From Chitinophagaceae bacterium (GTDB taxonomy: Bacteria > Bacteroidota > Bacteroidia > Chitinophagales > Chitinophagaceae), in contig CANJQU010000003.1 in assembly GCA_947476485.1 (NCBI GenBank), positions 1-64,000 of the forward strand: 64,000 nucleotides of DNA, in the 5' to 3' direction. Each line of letters opens with the position of its first letter. Within the stretch, counting starts at the first letter, position 1. A program made the position numbers and the translations under genes. Positions 17,293 to 25,688 of this stretch are shown here, one piece after another. The notes below the pieces were generated by a model. That model had not been told where the DNA came from, did no database searches, and was given only the letters and a program-made list of their open reading frames with translations.

Positions 17293-18423
17293 TTATAATC
17301 GTTGTTTCAGCCTCGGTATCATTTCATTCTTCCAGGAATTATAATCTCCGGCAACAATATGTGCGCGGGCTTCTTTCACCAGGTGCAGGTAAAATGCCAG
17401 GTTGTGGATACTTGCGATAGTGAGCGCCAGTATCTCGGACGAAATAAACAAGTGCCGCAAATAAGCTTTCGTATAGAATCTGCTGGTGTGGCAATCCAGG
17501 TCCGCATCTATCGGGCTGAAATCTTTCTCCCACTTTTTGTTCTTAATGTTTACTACGCCCTGCGTTGTAAACAGCATGCCGTTGCGGCCATTGCGGGTTG
17601 GCATTACGCAGTCAAACATATCTATACCGAGTGAAATATTCTCAAGTATGTTCCAGGGATTGCCCACGCCCATCAGGTAGCGGGGTTTCTCTGCCGGGAG
17701 GTATTCACAGCATAGCGCGGAGAACTCATACATCATTTCCTCAGGCTCACCAACGGACAGTCCACCTATCGCATTACCATCGCAATCCATACCAGCGACA
17801 AACTCGGCCGAGGCCTGGCGGAGGTCTTTATACGTGCTTCCCTGCACGATGGGGAACAACGATTGCTGATAGCCATATTTTGGCTCAGTGTTGCCCATTT
17901 GCGTTACGCATCTTGCCAGCCACCGGTGGGTAAGCTCCATCGACTTTTTCGCATAGTCATATTCCGAAGGGTAGGGTGGGCATTCATCAAATGCCATAAT
18001 GATGTCGGCGCCTATGGTACGCTGGGTGTCGATCACATTCTCCGGAGTAAACAGATGTCTTGATCCGTCTATATGAGACTGGAATACCACACCTTCTTCC
18101 TTGATCTTCCTGTTTGCAGCAAGTGAGAATACCTGGTAACCACCGCTATCTGTAAGGATAGGCCGATCCCAGCCGTTGAACTTATGCAGACCGCCGGCCT
18201 GTTCCAGTATGCCGGTGCCGGGGCGCAGGTAGAGGTGATATGTATTGCCAAGGATGATCTGCGCCTTTACTTCTTCTTTGAGCTGATCCTGGGTTACGGC
18301 CTTCACACTGCCGGCAGTGCCTACGGGCATGAAAATCGGGGTCTCTATAACACCGTGGTCCGTAGTTAATACTCCAGCCCGGGCTTTTGAATTAGTGTCT
18401 GTTGCTATTAAGTCGAATGTCAA
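17293..18423 (-). CDS. tgt: tRNA-guanine transglycosylase (queuine tRNA-ribosyltransferase)
   Basis: 376 residues. The enzyme swaps the wobble guanine of GUN-anticodon tRNAs for preQ1 during queuosine synthesis. Diagnostic blocks: ETPIFMPVGTAGSVKA, LTDSGGYQVFSLA (catalytic Asp), GGLSVGEPEEMMYE and MPTRNGRNGMLFT. The start is TTG at 18423: no ATG or GTG precedes it before an in-frame stop, and homology demands LTFDLIATDTNSKARAG. The zinc site is reduced. Where classical enzymes have CxCxxC, this one reads LDCHTS, keeping one Cys; the later His (ASIHNLAFY) remains. This may be normal for the clade. Confidence 0.95.
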   Translation of the reverse strand: MTFDLIATDTNSKARAGVLTTDHGVIETPIFMPVGTAGSVKAVTQDQLKEEVKAQIILGNTYHLYLRPGTGILEQAGGLHKFNGWDRPILTDSGGYQVFSLAANRKIKEEGVVFQSHIDGSRHLFTPENVIDTQRTIGADIIMAFDECPPYPSEYDYAKKSMELTHRWLARCVTQMGNTEPKYGYQQSLFPIVQGSTYKDLRQASAEFVAGMDCDGNAIGGLSVGEPEEMMYEFSALCCEYLPAEKPRYLMGVGNPWNILENISLGIDMFDCVMPTRNGRNGMLFTTQGVVNIKNKKWEKDFSPIDADLDCHTSRFYTKAYLRHLFISSEILALTIASIHNLAFYLHLVKEARAHIVAGDYNSWKNEMIPRLKQRL

Positions 18424-18460
18424 GCTAATTGATTGATCAGTTTAAAATTATCTTTACAAC

Positions 18461-19582
18461 GTGGTTTTGATCTGCATATTTCTATTCTTTGTTGCCGTCC
18501 AGGTTGCTTATGCGCTTTATTTTTTCCGGCGCATACTTAGTCTTCCGCATACGTTAGCGCTGCCTGCAAAAGACCGCCGCCCGGTAAGTGTCATCATCTG
18601 CGCAAAGAACGAAGGCGGCAACCTCAAACAAAACCTTCCCGTTATCCTGGAGCAAAGATATAGTAATGAAGCCGGTGTCTCTTTATATGAGGTAATTGTA
18701 GTAAATGATGCATCTGATGACGATACTGCTCATGTGCTCATGGGGCTGGAACAGTATTACGGGAACCTTTGGGATGTGATCATTCCCGGGGATGCCGTAC
18801 GGGACCTCAAAGGCAAAAGGTATGCGCTGCGGGAAGGTGTTAATGCGGCCAGCTATGACTGGCTGGTGTTCATTGATGCCGATTGTGTGCCTCTCAGCGA
18901 TGTATGGCTGGAAAAAATGGTTGCCCCACTTGCGGGTGGTAAGGAAATAGTAGCCGGCTACGGCGGTTATCACAAAGAAGGTGGCTTGCTCAATGCGTTT
19001 ATTCAGTGGGAGACCATGCACACGTTCCTCCAGTACAGTACTTACATCCTCGCCGGAAAACCTTACATGGCAGTAGGAAGGAACATGGCATGCACCAGGC
19101 AAGCCTTCCGGACTGCCGTGGCCTCGCCGACGTGGAATGCGCTGCAATCGGGTGATGATGATCTGCTGGTGAGCATTGCAGGTAACCGAGATAATGTTGC
19201 TGTCGTATGCGATGAACTTGCGTTCACTATTACAAAATCAAAGGCCACATGGGGCGAATGGGTGCGGCAAAAGCAGCGGCATTTATCTACCGGTAAATAT
19301 TATAAGACCGGTATCAAAGGGTTGCTTGGCCTCTATGGCGCGAGTCATGCCGGGCTGTGGCTGGCGTTTTTCGCTATGCTTTTTTCGCATCATCCGGCAT
19401 TTGTGATCAGTGTTATGCTCATACGGTGTGTCATTTATTGGGGCCTTTGGGCGGCGGCGGCACACAAGCTCCGCGGGAAAAGTCTCATTTTTTTGTTCCC
19501 TTTCTTCGATATAGCGTGGATGGTGTATAACTTTGCGCTCTTACCTTACATAACCTGGAAAGACAAGAAAAATTGGAAATAG
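18461..19582 (+). CDS. Membrane-anchored family 2 glycosyltransferase
   Basis: 373 residues from a GTG start at 18461. One N-terminal transmembrane helix precedes a GT-A domain at about 42-260. That domain has VSVIICAKNEGGNL, EVIVVNDASDDDT, the DxD-type FIDADCVPL and GDDDLLVSIAG. Two to three C-terminal transmembrane helices follow. It resembles processive membrane GT2 enzymes that build surface glycans from nucleotide sugars on the cytoplasmic face. The sugar is unknown. The gene overlaps rsmG by 10 nt, so the two are probably co-transcribed. It is divergent from tgt with only 37 nt between the starts; a near-consensus TATCTTTA lies 4 nt before the GTG. Confidence 0.88.
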   Translation: MVLICIFLFFVAVQVAYALYFFRRILSLPHTLALPAKDRRPVSVIICAKNEGGNLKQNLPVILEQRYSNEAGVSLYEVIVVNDASDDDTAHVLMGLEQYYGNLWDVIIPGDAVRDLKGKRYALREGVNAASYDWLVFIDADCVPLSDVWLEKMVAPLAGGKEIVAGYGGYHKEGGLLNAFIQWETMHTFLQYSTYILAGKPYMAVGRNMACTRQAFRTAVASPTWNALQSGDDDLLVSIAGNRDNVAVVCDELAFTITKSKATWGEWVRQKQRHLSTGKYYKTGIKGLLGLYGASHAGLWLAFFAMLFSHHPAFVISVMLIRCVIYWGLWAAAAHKLRGKSLIFLFPFFDIAWMVYNFALLPYITWKDKKNWK

Positions 19583-20211
19583 TTTTAAAATACTTTGCCG
19601 ACTTTACGGAAACCCAGCTTGCGCAGTTGCAGCAACTGGAAGGCCTGTATAAGGAATGGAACGAGAAGATAAACGTCATTTCCCGCAAGGATATTGACTC
19701 CTTGTATGAGCGCCATGTGCTGCACTCGCTGGCGATAGCCGCCCTTTGCTCATTTGATGATGGAGCGCAGGTGGTAGATATAGGCACAGGTGGCGGATTC
19801 CCGGGCATTCCGCTGGCTATATTTTTTCCAAAGGTGAATTTTTTACTGGCAGACAGCATAGGTAAGAAGATAAAGGTGGTGCAGGAAGTGGCCAGCGCTA
19901 TAGGGCTTAAGAATGTGACTGCAGTGCATGGCAGGGTAGAGGAGATCAAGGGGCGTACGTTCGACTTTGCGGTGTCGCGTGCTGTGGCGCCGCTCGGGGA
20001 GTTGTGGAAGTGGATCAGTCCGCTCATTCGCATGGGTCAGAGGAGCGATGAGTTTCCGAATGGGCTAATATGTCTCAAAGGAGGCGATCTCACGAAAGAG
20101 ATCAATGATTCTGGTCTGAAGAAGATCGTGCAGGCGTGGAAGATCAATGATATTTTCCCGGAGCCTGCATTTGAAGAGAAGTTTGTGGTATATGTGCCGA
20201 AACTGAATTAA
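19573..20211 (+). CDS. rsmG: 16S rRNA (guanine527-N7)-methyltransferase RsmG
   Basis: 212 residues. Methylates N7 of G527 in 16S rRNA using SAM. The SAM-binding motif is VVDIGTGGGFPGIPLA (about residues 66-81). The N-terminal WNEKINVISRKD and LYERHVLHSL are typical of the family. The start is TTG at 19573 inside the end of the glycosyltransferase gene, chosen because MEIVLKYFADFTETQ matches the usual N-terminus. Length is normal. Translation is probably coupled to the upstream gene. Confidence 0.94.
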   Translation: MEIVLKYFADFTETQLAQLQQLEGLYKEWNEKINVISRKDIDSLYERHVLHSLAIAALCSFDDGAQVVDIGTGGGFPGIPLAIFFPKVNFLLADSIGKKIKVVQEVASAIGLKNVTAVHGRVEEIKGRTFDFAVSRAVAPLGELWKWISPLIRMGQRSDEFPNGLICLKGGDLTKEINDSGLKKIVQAWKINDIFPEPAFEEKFVVYVPKLN

Positions 20212-20257
20212 AAAAAGCCTGATAAAGTATTGCATATTTTAAAATAATTACTATTTT

Positions 20258-20265
20258 TACTTTTG
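20258..20265 (+). promoter_or_regulatory. -7 box TACTTTTG for the peroxidase operon
   Basis: Perfect TAnnTTTG match, 30 nt upstream of the ATG at 20296; it overlaps an in-frame TTG, which rules that start out. Confidence 0.5.
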
Positions 20266-20295
20266 AAAGTATTTTCCAGCTTTTATAATTACCCT

Positions 20296-21375
20296 ATGAA
20301 AAAGTCTATCGCAATACTCTCCTTTGTGGCGCTGGTGGTAGTGGCCTATTCATGCAAAAAGAATGGATCAACCCCTGCAAAGACGGCATATCTTGACCTG
20401 CCCGCTACGCCATATCCTTACTTCGACAGTTTCAATGTGAACATGAACAGGATGGCTACGCTCGGGCGTGTGTTGTTCTACGATGGCCATTTGTCTCTGA
20501 ACAATACGATATCCTGTGCCAGTTGCCACAAGCAGGCGCTGGGCTTTGCCGATAATGCGGCGTTGAGTGCGGGTTTTGAGGGCAAGCTCACAAAACGTAA
20601 TACGCCTACGATCGCAGATGTAAGAATGAAGCAAACATTCTTCTGGGATGGCCGGGAAAACAATATTGAGAACTTAACCATCAGGCCTATCACGAGCCAT
20701 GTGGAGATGGGAATTTCCGATCCAACCACTTTGCCGCAAAAATTAGCTGCATTGCCTTATTACAGCAGCCTTTTCGCAGATGCATTTGGCGATGGTGAGA
20801 TCACAACGGAGCGCATATCTACCGCTGTTGCTGCATTCATGAACGCGATATCCTCCGGCCAGAGCAGGCTGGATATGTTCCAGTCGGGGAACACTGGTGC
20901 GCTCACTGCCCAGGAGCTACAAGGTAAATCGCTGTTCGACACCAAGTATGATTGCGGCTCCTGCCACAACGGTGGCGGTGTTATAGTGTTTGGCGGTTAC
21001 GGTGGCGGCCGCGGATCAATTTTCCTGGATATAGGTCTTGAAAATACCTATAATGACAAGGGACATGGGGTGATCACCGGCCGCGCTGCGGATAACGGTA
21101 CCTTTACCGTACCTAACCTGCACAATGTAGCGCTGACGGCTCCTTATATGCACGATGGCCGCTATAAGACCCTCAGCGAGGTAATAGACCATTACAGCCA
21201 CGGCATCATCAAGACACCTAACCTGGACCCGATATTGACAGATGGCGCAGGACACGCAAGGCGGATGAACATTACTGATGAGGAGAAGCAAGCCATCATA
21301 GCGTTCCTGAACTCGCTTACCGATCACCACCTGATCACTGACCCTAAATTTTCTAACCCATTCAAATCAAGATAA
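20296..21375 (+). CDS. Di-heme cytochrome c peroxidase (CcpA/MauG family lipoprotein)
   Basis: 359 residues. The N-terminus is a lipoprotein signal with the acylated Cys at residue 20 (VAYSC, then KKNGS). Two c-type heme motifs are present: CASCH at 74-78 and CGSCH at 220-224. LGRVLFYDGHLSLNNTISCASCH, RNTPTIADV and APYMHDGRYKTLSEVI are family landmarks, the latter carrying the distal heme ligand region. By family it reduces hydrogen peroxide with electrons from a small cytochrome, in the periplasm. The gene is followed after 2 nt by a barrel-protein gene, forming an operon. Substrate use other than peroxide (MauG-like) cannot be excluded. Confidence 0.92.
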   Translation: MKKSIAILSFVALVVVAYSCKKNGSTPAKTAYLDLPATPYPYFDSFNVNMNRMATLGRVLFYDGHLSLNNTISCASCHKQALGFADNAALSAGFEGKLTKRNTPTIADVRMKQTFFWDGRENNIENLTIRPITSHVEMGISDPTTLPQKLAALPYYSSLFADAFGDGEITTERISTAVAAFMNAISSGQSRLDMFQSGNTGALTAQELQGKSLFDTKYDCGSCHNGGGVIVFGGYGGGRGSIFLDIGLENTYNDKGHGVITGRAADNGTFTVPNLHNVALTAPYMHDGRYKTLSEVIDHYSHGIIKTPNLDPILTDGAGHARRMNITDEEKQAIIAFLNSLTDHHLITDPKFSNPFKSR

Positions 21376-21377
21376 AG

Positions 21378-22094
21378 ATGAAAAAATGTTTCCTGGCGGT
21401 CATCCTTTTTATGGGATGCCTGCAATTTTCTTATGCCCAGACCGAGGCCACCGAACCTAAGAAAGAGAGGATATTTGACCATTATGTGGGGGTGCAACTG
21501 AACGGGCTTATCAGGCAGGTATTCAACTTCAATAACAATAATACTTCAACGATAGTTAATCCGTATTTGCTCACTTACAATTTAAACCTGCGCAAGACGG
21601 GCTGGGGGATCAGAGTGGGTGCCGGGTATAATTTTACTTCAAACTCTAATAATGACGGTGTAACCGAATCGTCGACAAAGCTGAACGATTTCCAGTTCCG
21701 TTTTGGACTGGAGAAGGCATTCGTTCTTTCAAAAAAATGGAGCACGGGGGTGGGCGCAGATGGTGTTTATAACAATAATGACGATAAAACCAGCAGTACT
21801 GTTCACTCTTTTGATACGACAACAACCACAACAAAAACGATGAGCAGCAGCTACGGCGGCGGTGTTATGGGCTGGTTGCGGTACAATATATCAGAAAAAG
21901 TATTGGTAGGCACTGAGGCTAGTTTCTATTATATTTCAGGTAAGCAGACGAACACTATAGAAGTTACCACCCGCCAGTTTACAGGTGGTGGTGGTTTCCC
22001 GGTTATAACTACTACCGAGACGATCTCCAAGCCAAACATATCGCAGGGGACTTTTAACTCACCCCTCGTTTTTTACCTGATCGTGAAGTTTTAG
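21378..22094 (+). CDS. Outer-membrane beta-barrel protein, unknown function
   Basis: 238 residues with a signal peptide (MKKCFLAVILFMGCLQFSYA). Alternating hydrophobic strands run through the length (VGVQLNGLIRQVF, GWGIRVGAGYNF, KLNDFQFRFGLEKAF) and the protein ends LVFYLIVKF. A final aromatic residue after a strand is typical of outer-membrane barrels. A Thr-rich loop (FDTTTTTTKT) is notable. It starts 2 nt after the peroxidase stop, so it is co-transcribed. A link to the peroxidase is suggested by context only. Confidence 0.8.
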   Translation: MKKCFLAVILFMGCLQFSYAQTEATEPKKERIFDHYVGVQLNGLIRQVFNFNNNNTSTIVNPYLLTYNLNLRKTGWGIRVGAGYNFTSNSNNDGVTESSTKLNDFQFRFGLEKAFVLSKKWSTGVGADGVYNNNDDKTSSTVHSFDTTTTTTKTMSSSYGGGVMGWLRYNISEKVLVGTEASFYYISGKQTNTIEVTTRQFTGGGGFPVITTTETISKPNISQGTFNSPLVFYLIVKF

Positions 22095-22231
22095 ATACCT
22101 ATTGCTTCATGATTACTTTTATCGTGCAGCTTCAGCATTACCTGCGCCTTTATTTTCCGAAGTGCAGGTTTGGGTTGAAACCTTTTCCTCGCACTTTTAT
22201 TATTTTATATCGGCACTAAAAAAACTATTCT

Positions 22232-22239
22232 TACTTTTG
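22232..22239 (+). promoter_or_regulatory. -7 box TACTTTTG for yebC
   Basis: Perfect TAnnTTTG match, 33 nt upstream of the ATG at 22273. Confidence 0.5.
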
Positions 22240-22272
22240 CGGCCGATCTAAACTACAACTAACTTAGTATAT

Positions 22273-22983
22273 ATGGGTAGGATATTTGAAGTACGTAAAT
22301 CCTCGATGTTTGCTCGCTATGACCGCATGGCGAAACAATTCAGTCGCGTAGGTAAGGAAATAGCTATTGCCGTAAAGAAGGGTGGTCCTGAGCCGGATAC
22401 GAACCCCATGTTGCGCCGCGTAATGCAGAATGCCAAGGGGTTCAATATGCCGAAGGATCGTATCGAGGCGGCTATTAAGAATGCCATGGGCAAGGATACC
22501 AGCAACTATGACGAGGTGCTGTATGAAGGCTATGCGCCACATGGCATTGCGCTGCTGGTGGTAACCGCAACAGATAACACTACGCGCACGGTAGCCAATG
22601 TTCGCTCACACTTCAATAAGGGTGGCGGAACTCCGGGTAACAGTGGTTCTGTGGTTTTCCTTTTCAAACACCTTGGTGTTTTTAAACTAAAATCTGATGG
22701 CCTGAATATGGAAGATATGGAGCTGGAATTGATAGACTACGGCCTGGAAGAAGTGGGCGAAGACAGCGAGGGCAACATAGTAGTACAATGCGGTTTCACC
22801 GATTTTGGCAATATGCAGAAGGCGCTGGAAGAAAAAGGCATTACACCAATATCATCTGAACTGGAATGGATACCGCTGAACACTGTTGCAGTGAGTGAAG
22901 AGCAATCAGAAGATGTGTTCAAGCTTATTGAGCGCCTGGAGCAGGATGATGATGTGCAGCATGTGTTTCATAATATGGCGTAA
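22273..22983 (+). CDS. yebC: YebC/PmpR family protein (ribosome-associated / regulatory factor)
   Basis: 236 residues, the normal length. Blocks RYDRMAKQFSRVGKEIAIAVKKGGPEPDTNP, MPKDRIEAAI, YEGYAPHGIALLV and NKGGGTPGNSGSV are diagnostic (each is only part of the conserved segment). YebC proteins were first described as transcriptional regulators, and some members are now known to help ribosomes pass difficult sequences. The start ATG at 22273 gives MGRIFEVRKSSMFAR, slightly different from the MAGHSKW start of proteobacterial members but common in Bacteroidota. A strong bidirectional terminator follows. Confidence 0.93.
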   Translation: MGRIFEVRKSSMFARYDRMAKQFSRVGKEIAIAVKKGGPEPDTNPMLRRVMQNAKGFNMPKDRIEAAIKNAMGKDTSNYDEVLYEGYAPHGIALLVVTATDNTTRTVANVRSHFNKGGGTPGNSGSVVFLFKHLGVFKLKSDGLNMEDMELELIDYGLEEVGEDSEGNIVVQCGFTDFGNMQKALEEKGITPISSELEWIPLNTVAVSEEQSEDVFKLIERLEQDDDVQHVFHNMA

Positions 22984-23007
22984 AGATCAGTTTCAGAATA
23001 ACATAAA

Positions 23008-23037
23008 AATAGGGGCGCAGGATTTTGCGCCCCTATT
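23008..23037. terminator. Bidirectional terminator between yebC and the DUF4199 gene
   Basis: A 12-bp perfect stem (AATAGGGGCGCA at 23008-23019 with TGCGCCCCTATT at 23026-23037) with a 6-nt loop, A-rich on the left and T-containing on the right. It lies between convergent genes and can serve both. Confidence 0.8.
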
Positions 23038-23063
23038 GTATATACCATGCAGTCCGGGAGTCT

Positions 23064-23603
23064 TTAGTTCGCAACCATTACATTTTTCTTATCTTTTCTC
23101 TTCAATATCAGCGCGCTGATGAGCGATACCACAAGACCTACAGGCAGTATCTCGGCATAAGTAAGCAGAACAAAGAAAAGCGGGTTTTTGTACATGCCCT
23201 TGTACATGTCCATTTGTTTTACAGTGGCATCAATTGATGCCTGACTTTTACCTGTCGCTTTTGCGTTTTCTATCATGTGTGCGCTGTATTTATCCATAAA
23301 ATCGGGGAATATATAGTTGTACTCTATGGACCACGCCAGCACATACATGGTGGATGCTATAAGCGAAATATAAAACCCCACCATGAAGGCCTTTCCAAAA
23401 GTGACACTACCACCGTTGTATTTGTCCCGGAACATTTTGATGCCTACGAACACGAGTGAAAATGCCAGTATCATGGAGGTATAGCCGATGACCTCACTGC
23501 TTTTATATCCCGCATTCTTCACACAGAGTGTTGTGCCTATCGCCATCATGCCGCTGACAATGGCGCCAGAAATAAGGCCGCATGTAAGTACTACTTTTTT
23601 CAT
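23064..23603 (-). CDS. DUF4199 family membrane protein
   Basis: 179 residues with four predicted transmembrane helices: about 5-25, 40-60, 72-92 and 142-165. Between the third and fourth helices is a soluble stretch (DKYSAHMIENAKATGKSQASIDATVKQMD, given here in part) typical of DUF4199, a Bacteroidota family of unknown function. The C-terminus is basic (LKRKDKKN). It is an inner-membrane protein. The next gene on this strand lies 113 nt upstream. Confidence 0.8.
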   Translation of the reverse strand: MKKVVLTCGLISGAIVSGMMAIGTTLCVKNAGYKSSEVIGYTSMILAFSLVFVGIKMFRDKYNGGSVTFGKAFMVGFYISLIASTMYVLAWSIEYNYIFPDFMDKYSAHMIENAKATGKSQASIDATVKQMDMYKGMYKNPLFFVLLTYAEILPVGLVVSLISALILKRKDKKNVMVAN

Positions 23604-23716
23604 AATTTCTTTTTTTTAGTGTGAGGCAAAAGTGAAATAAAAACCGCTGTGGACGTTCATCCTTTCGGGTGATTTTACAGAAAAGGCTGCGATTTTCACT
23701 CTTTTGGGGTATTGTT

Positions 23717-24202
23717 TTAAGAAATCAGCCCCAGTTTTCTAGCTTTATCCACTGCCTGTGTCCTGCGTTTGACATCCATTTTCAGGAACAGGTTGGAGGT
23801 GTGTGTCTTGACCGTATTAAGGGATACGAATAATTGTGATGCTATTTCCTGGTTGCTAAGGCCAGTAGCCATCAATTGCAATACCTCCAGTTCCCGGCTG
23901 CTTATCCCTGACCTGTCTAAAGACTTTTCATTTACTACGAAGTTTTCATTAATTACCAGGGGCGAGGATGGTACTTCTATGTATACTTCTTTTTCTATAA
24001 CTATTGTTTCTGTTTTGGGTTTTATCAGTTTCAGTGCCAGCCATATGCCTAAAGCAGTAAAAATTATTGCGATAGCACCAGTGTATATATCCATTGCATG
24101 GTCAATGATCAGGTAGCGCATCTGCAGCCATTGCATGAGCACCAGCAATGCGGCCAGTGAGGCGCCGTAAACCACGATATGTTTTGTAAAGCGAACGGTC
24201 AT
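23717..24202 (-). CDS. Membrane-anchored LuxR-type transcriptional regulator
   Basis: 161 residues. Two transmembrane helices at about 8-27 and 36-58 are followed by a linker and a LuxR/GerE helix-turn-helix at about 98-157 (ISSRELEVLQLMATGLSNQEIA, then LFVSLNTVKTHTSNLFLKM; each only part). There is no receiver domain, so the signal may be sensed by the membrane part. The gene is divergent from the ArsR regulator at 24325, with 122 nt between them. It could respond to membrane state, but the targets are unknown. Confidence 0.85.
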   Translation of the reverse strand: MTVRFTKHIVVYGASLAALLVLMQWLQMRYLIIDHAMDIYTGAIAIIFTALGIWLALKLIKPKTETIVIEKEVYIEVPSSPLVINENFVVNEKSLDRSGISSRELEVLQLMATGLSNQEIASQLFVSLNTVKTHTSNLFLKMDVKRRTQAVDKARKLGLIS

Positions 24203-24273
24203 TGGTTTTGGAAATACCAGTCAAAAATAGAACTTTTTTTGGGTAGCCTTTTTCAAAAAAAACTTATAGAAAA

Positions 24274-24320
24274 TTTGCGCAGCCAAATAACTGCGTATAT
24301 ATTTGCAGTCAAATAGCTGC
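24274..24320 (+). promoter_or_regulatory. Promoter with twin operator-like repeats for the arsR-type regulator
   Basis: TTTG at 24274-24277 and TATATTTG at 24298-24305 with 20-nt spacing form a consensus promoter. Two 16-bp near-palindromes, GCAGCCAAATAACTGC (24279-24294) and GCAGTCAAATAGCTGC (24305-24320), differ at two positions and lie 26 bp apart. The first sits between the -33 and -7 elements; the second covers the transcription start. This placement fits autorepression by the ArsR-family protein whose gene starts 4 nt later. Confidence 0.65.
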
Positions 24321-24324
24321 ATAT

Positions 24325-24645
24325 ATGGAAGTGAGAAGAGACGTATTCCAGGCGATAGCTGATCCCACACGGAGGGCCATACTAACGATGCTGACCCTAC
24401 AGGCGTTAACACCCGGGGCTATAGCGGCCAATTTTAATTCATCCCGACAAACTATTTCGAAGCACATACAGATACTTGCGGAGTGTGAACTGCTCCGGCA
24501 CCACTACTCCGGGAGAGAAATTTATTACCAGTTAAACCCGGTAAAAATGAAAGAAATAGCAGACTTCATTGAACCATTCAAAGCCCTATGGGACACACGT
24601 CTCAATCAGCTTGACGAAATTTTGAAACAACTAAAAAACAAATAG
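24325..24645 (+). CDS. ArsR/SmtB family winged-helix repressor
   Basis: 106 residues. [20 protein letters not shown] opens the fold, and [20 protein letters not shown] is the recognition helix region of an ArsR-type winged helix. The GREIYYQL wing and a helical dimerisation tail follow. No metal-binding Cys pair is present, so this is the SdpR-like subgroup that often pairs with SRPBCC/AHSA1 genes. The next gene begins one nt after its stop. Twin operator-like repeats cover its promoter, which suggests autoregulation of the two-gene operon. Confidence 0.9.
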   Translation: MEVRRDVFQAIADPTRRAILTMLTLQALTPGAIAANFNSSRQTISKHIQILAECELLRHHYSGREIYYQLNPVKMKEIADFIEPFKALWDTRLNQLDEILKQLKNK

Positions 24646-24646
24646 T

Positions 24647-25609
24647 ATGGAAAAGACAAACTACACCGTAAACAACGAAACGAACACCATGGTAGTGAAC
24701 CGGGCTTTTGATGCGCCGCTCTCGCTGGTATGGCAGGCCTGGACAGAGCGCGAAATTCTGGATATGTGGTGGGCGCCCAAGCCGTGGAAAGCAGTGACAA
24801 AGACCATGGATTTTACACCCGGAGGAAAATGGCTTTATGCGATGACAGGCCCGCAAGGCGAGCAACACTGGGCGATGGTGGAATACAAGGAGATCGTGAC
24901 GGCCGAATATTACACCCACGAGAATTTTTTCACTGACGAGAACGGCAACCGCTCCACTGTTGTTCCCGGCAGCAGTCACTGGCATGTGGCATTCAGCCCG
25001 GTGGGTGAAACGACGAACGTAACCGTTACCATCACTTATGACAGCGCAGCGACCATGGAGACAATGGTGAACATGGGCTTCAAGGGCGGATTTGCAATGG
25101 CACACGAAAACCTGGATGCCTATATACAGGCGCAGTTCAAACTGAGAAACAAGTTAAAGACAAGCAGTATGGCAAGAGTATGCACCTACCTCAACTTTCC
25201 CGGAAACACGGAGGAAGCAATGAATTTTTACAAGAGCGTTTTCAAGACAGAATTCAATGGTAAGGGCATCCAGCGCTTTGAGGACATACCACAGGGTGAA
25301 GGCTACCCACCAATAGCCGACAACATAAAGAAAATGGTGCTGCACGCCGAGCTACCGACAATAGGGGGTCACGTACTCATGGCTACCGACGCGCCCAAAG
25401 AAATGGGTTTTACACTAGTACAAGGTAATAACATGCACATAAGCCTGGAGCCGGATACAAGAGCAGAAGCAAAACGATTATTTGATGAGCTTTCGGAAGG
25501 AGGAAAAGTAACCATGCCGCTTGCCGATATGTTCTTTGGCTCCTACTTTGGTGAGTTTAGTGACAAATATGGCATCAACTGGATGGTGAATTTTATTGAG
25601 AAGAAATAG
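24647..25609 (+). CDS. Fusion of an SRPBCC/AHSA1 domain with a VOC (PhnB-like) domain
   Basis: 320 residues. Residues 1-165 form an AHSA1-type START-like fold (VVNRAFDAPLSLVWQAWTE, MWWAPKPWK, FTPGGKWLYAM, MGFKGGFAMAHENLDAYI). From residue 175 a PhnB/VOC glyoxalase-like domain starts at an internal Met (MARVCTYLNFPGNTEEAMNFY), ending FGEFSDKYGINWMVN, which looks like a complete stand-alone protein of that family. The two are joined by a short linker (KLRNKLKTSS). The pair is usually two genes; here they are one frame. It is co-transcribed with the ArsR regulator. Ligand and activity unknown. A strong terminator follows. Confidence 0.9.
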   Translation: MEKTNYTVNNETNTMVVNRAFDAPLSLVWQAWTEREILDMWWAPKPWKAVTKTMDFTPGGKWLYAMTGPQGEQHWAMVEYKEIVTAEYYTHENFFTDENGNRSTVVPGSSHWHVAFSPVGETTNVTVTITYDSAATMETMVNMGFKGGFAMAHENLDAYIQAQFKLRNKLKTSSMARVCTYLNFPGNTEEAMNFYKSVFKTEFNGKGIQRFEDIPQGEGYPPIADNIKKMVLHAELPTIGGHVLMATDAPKEMGFTLVQGNNMHISLEPDTRAEAKRLFDELSEGGKVTMPLADMFFGSYFGEFSDKYGINWMVNFIEKK

Positions 25610-25630
25610 GGGATGGTAGTGTTATTGAAA

Positions 25631-25656
25631 ACAGGGCGCAGGGGACTGCGCCCTGT
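25631..25656 (+). terminator. Rho-independent terminator of the arsR-type operon
   Basis: A 10-bp perfect stem (ACAGGGCGCA with TGCGCCCTGT) with a 6-nt loop, followed by TTTTTTG. Confidence 0.88.
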
Positions 25657-25688
25657 TTTTTGTATTATCGCATATTAAAAATCAGATA

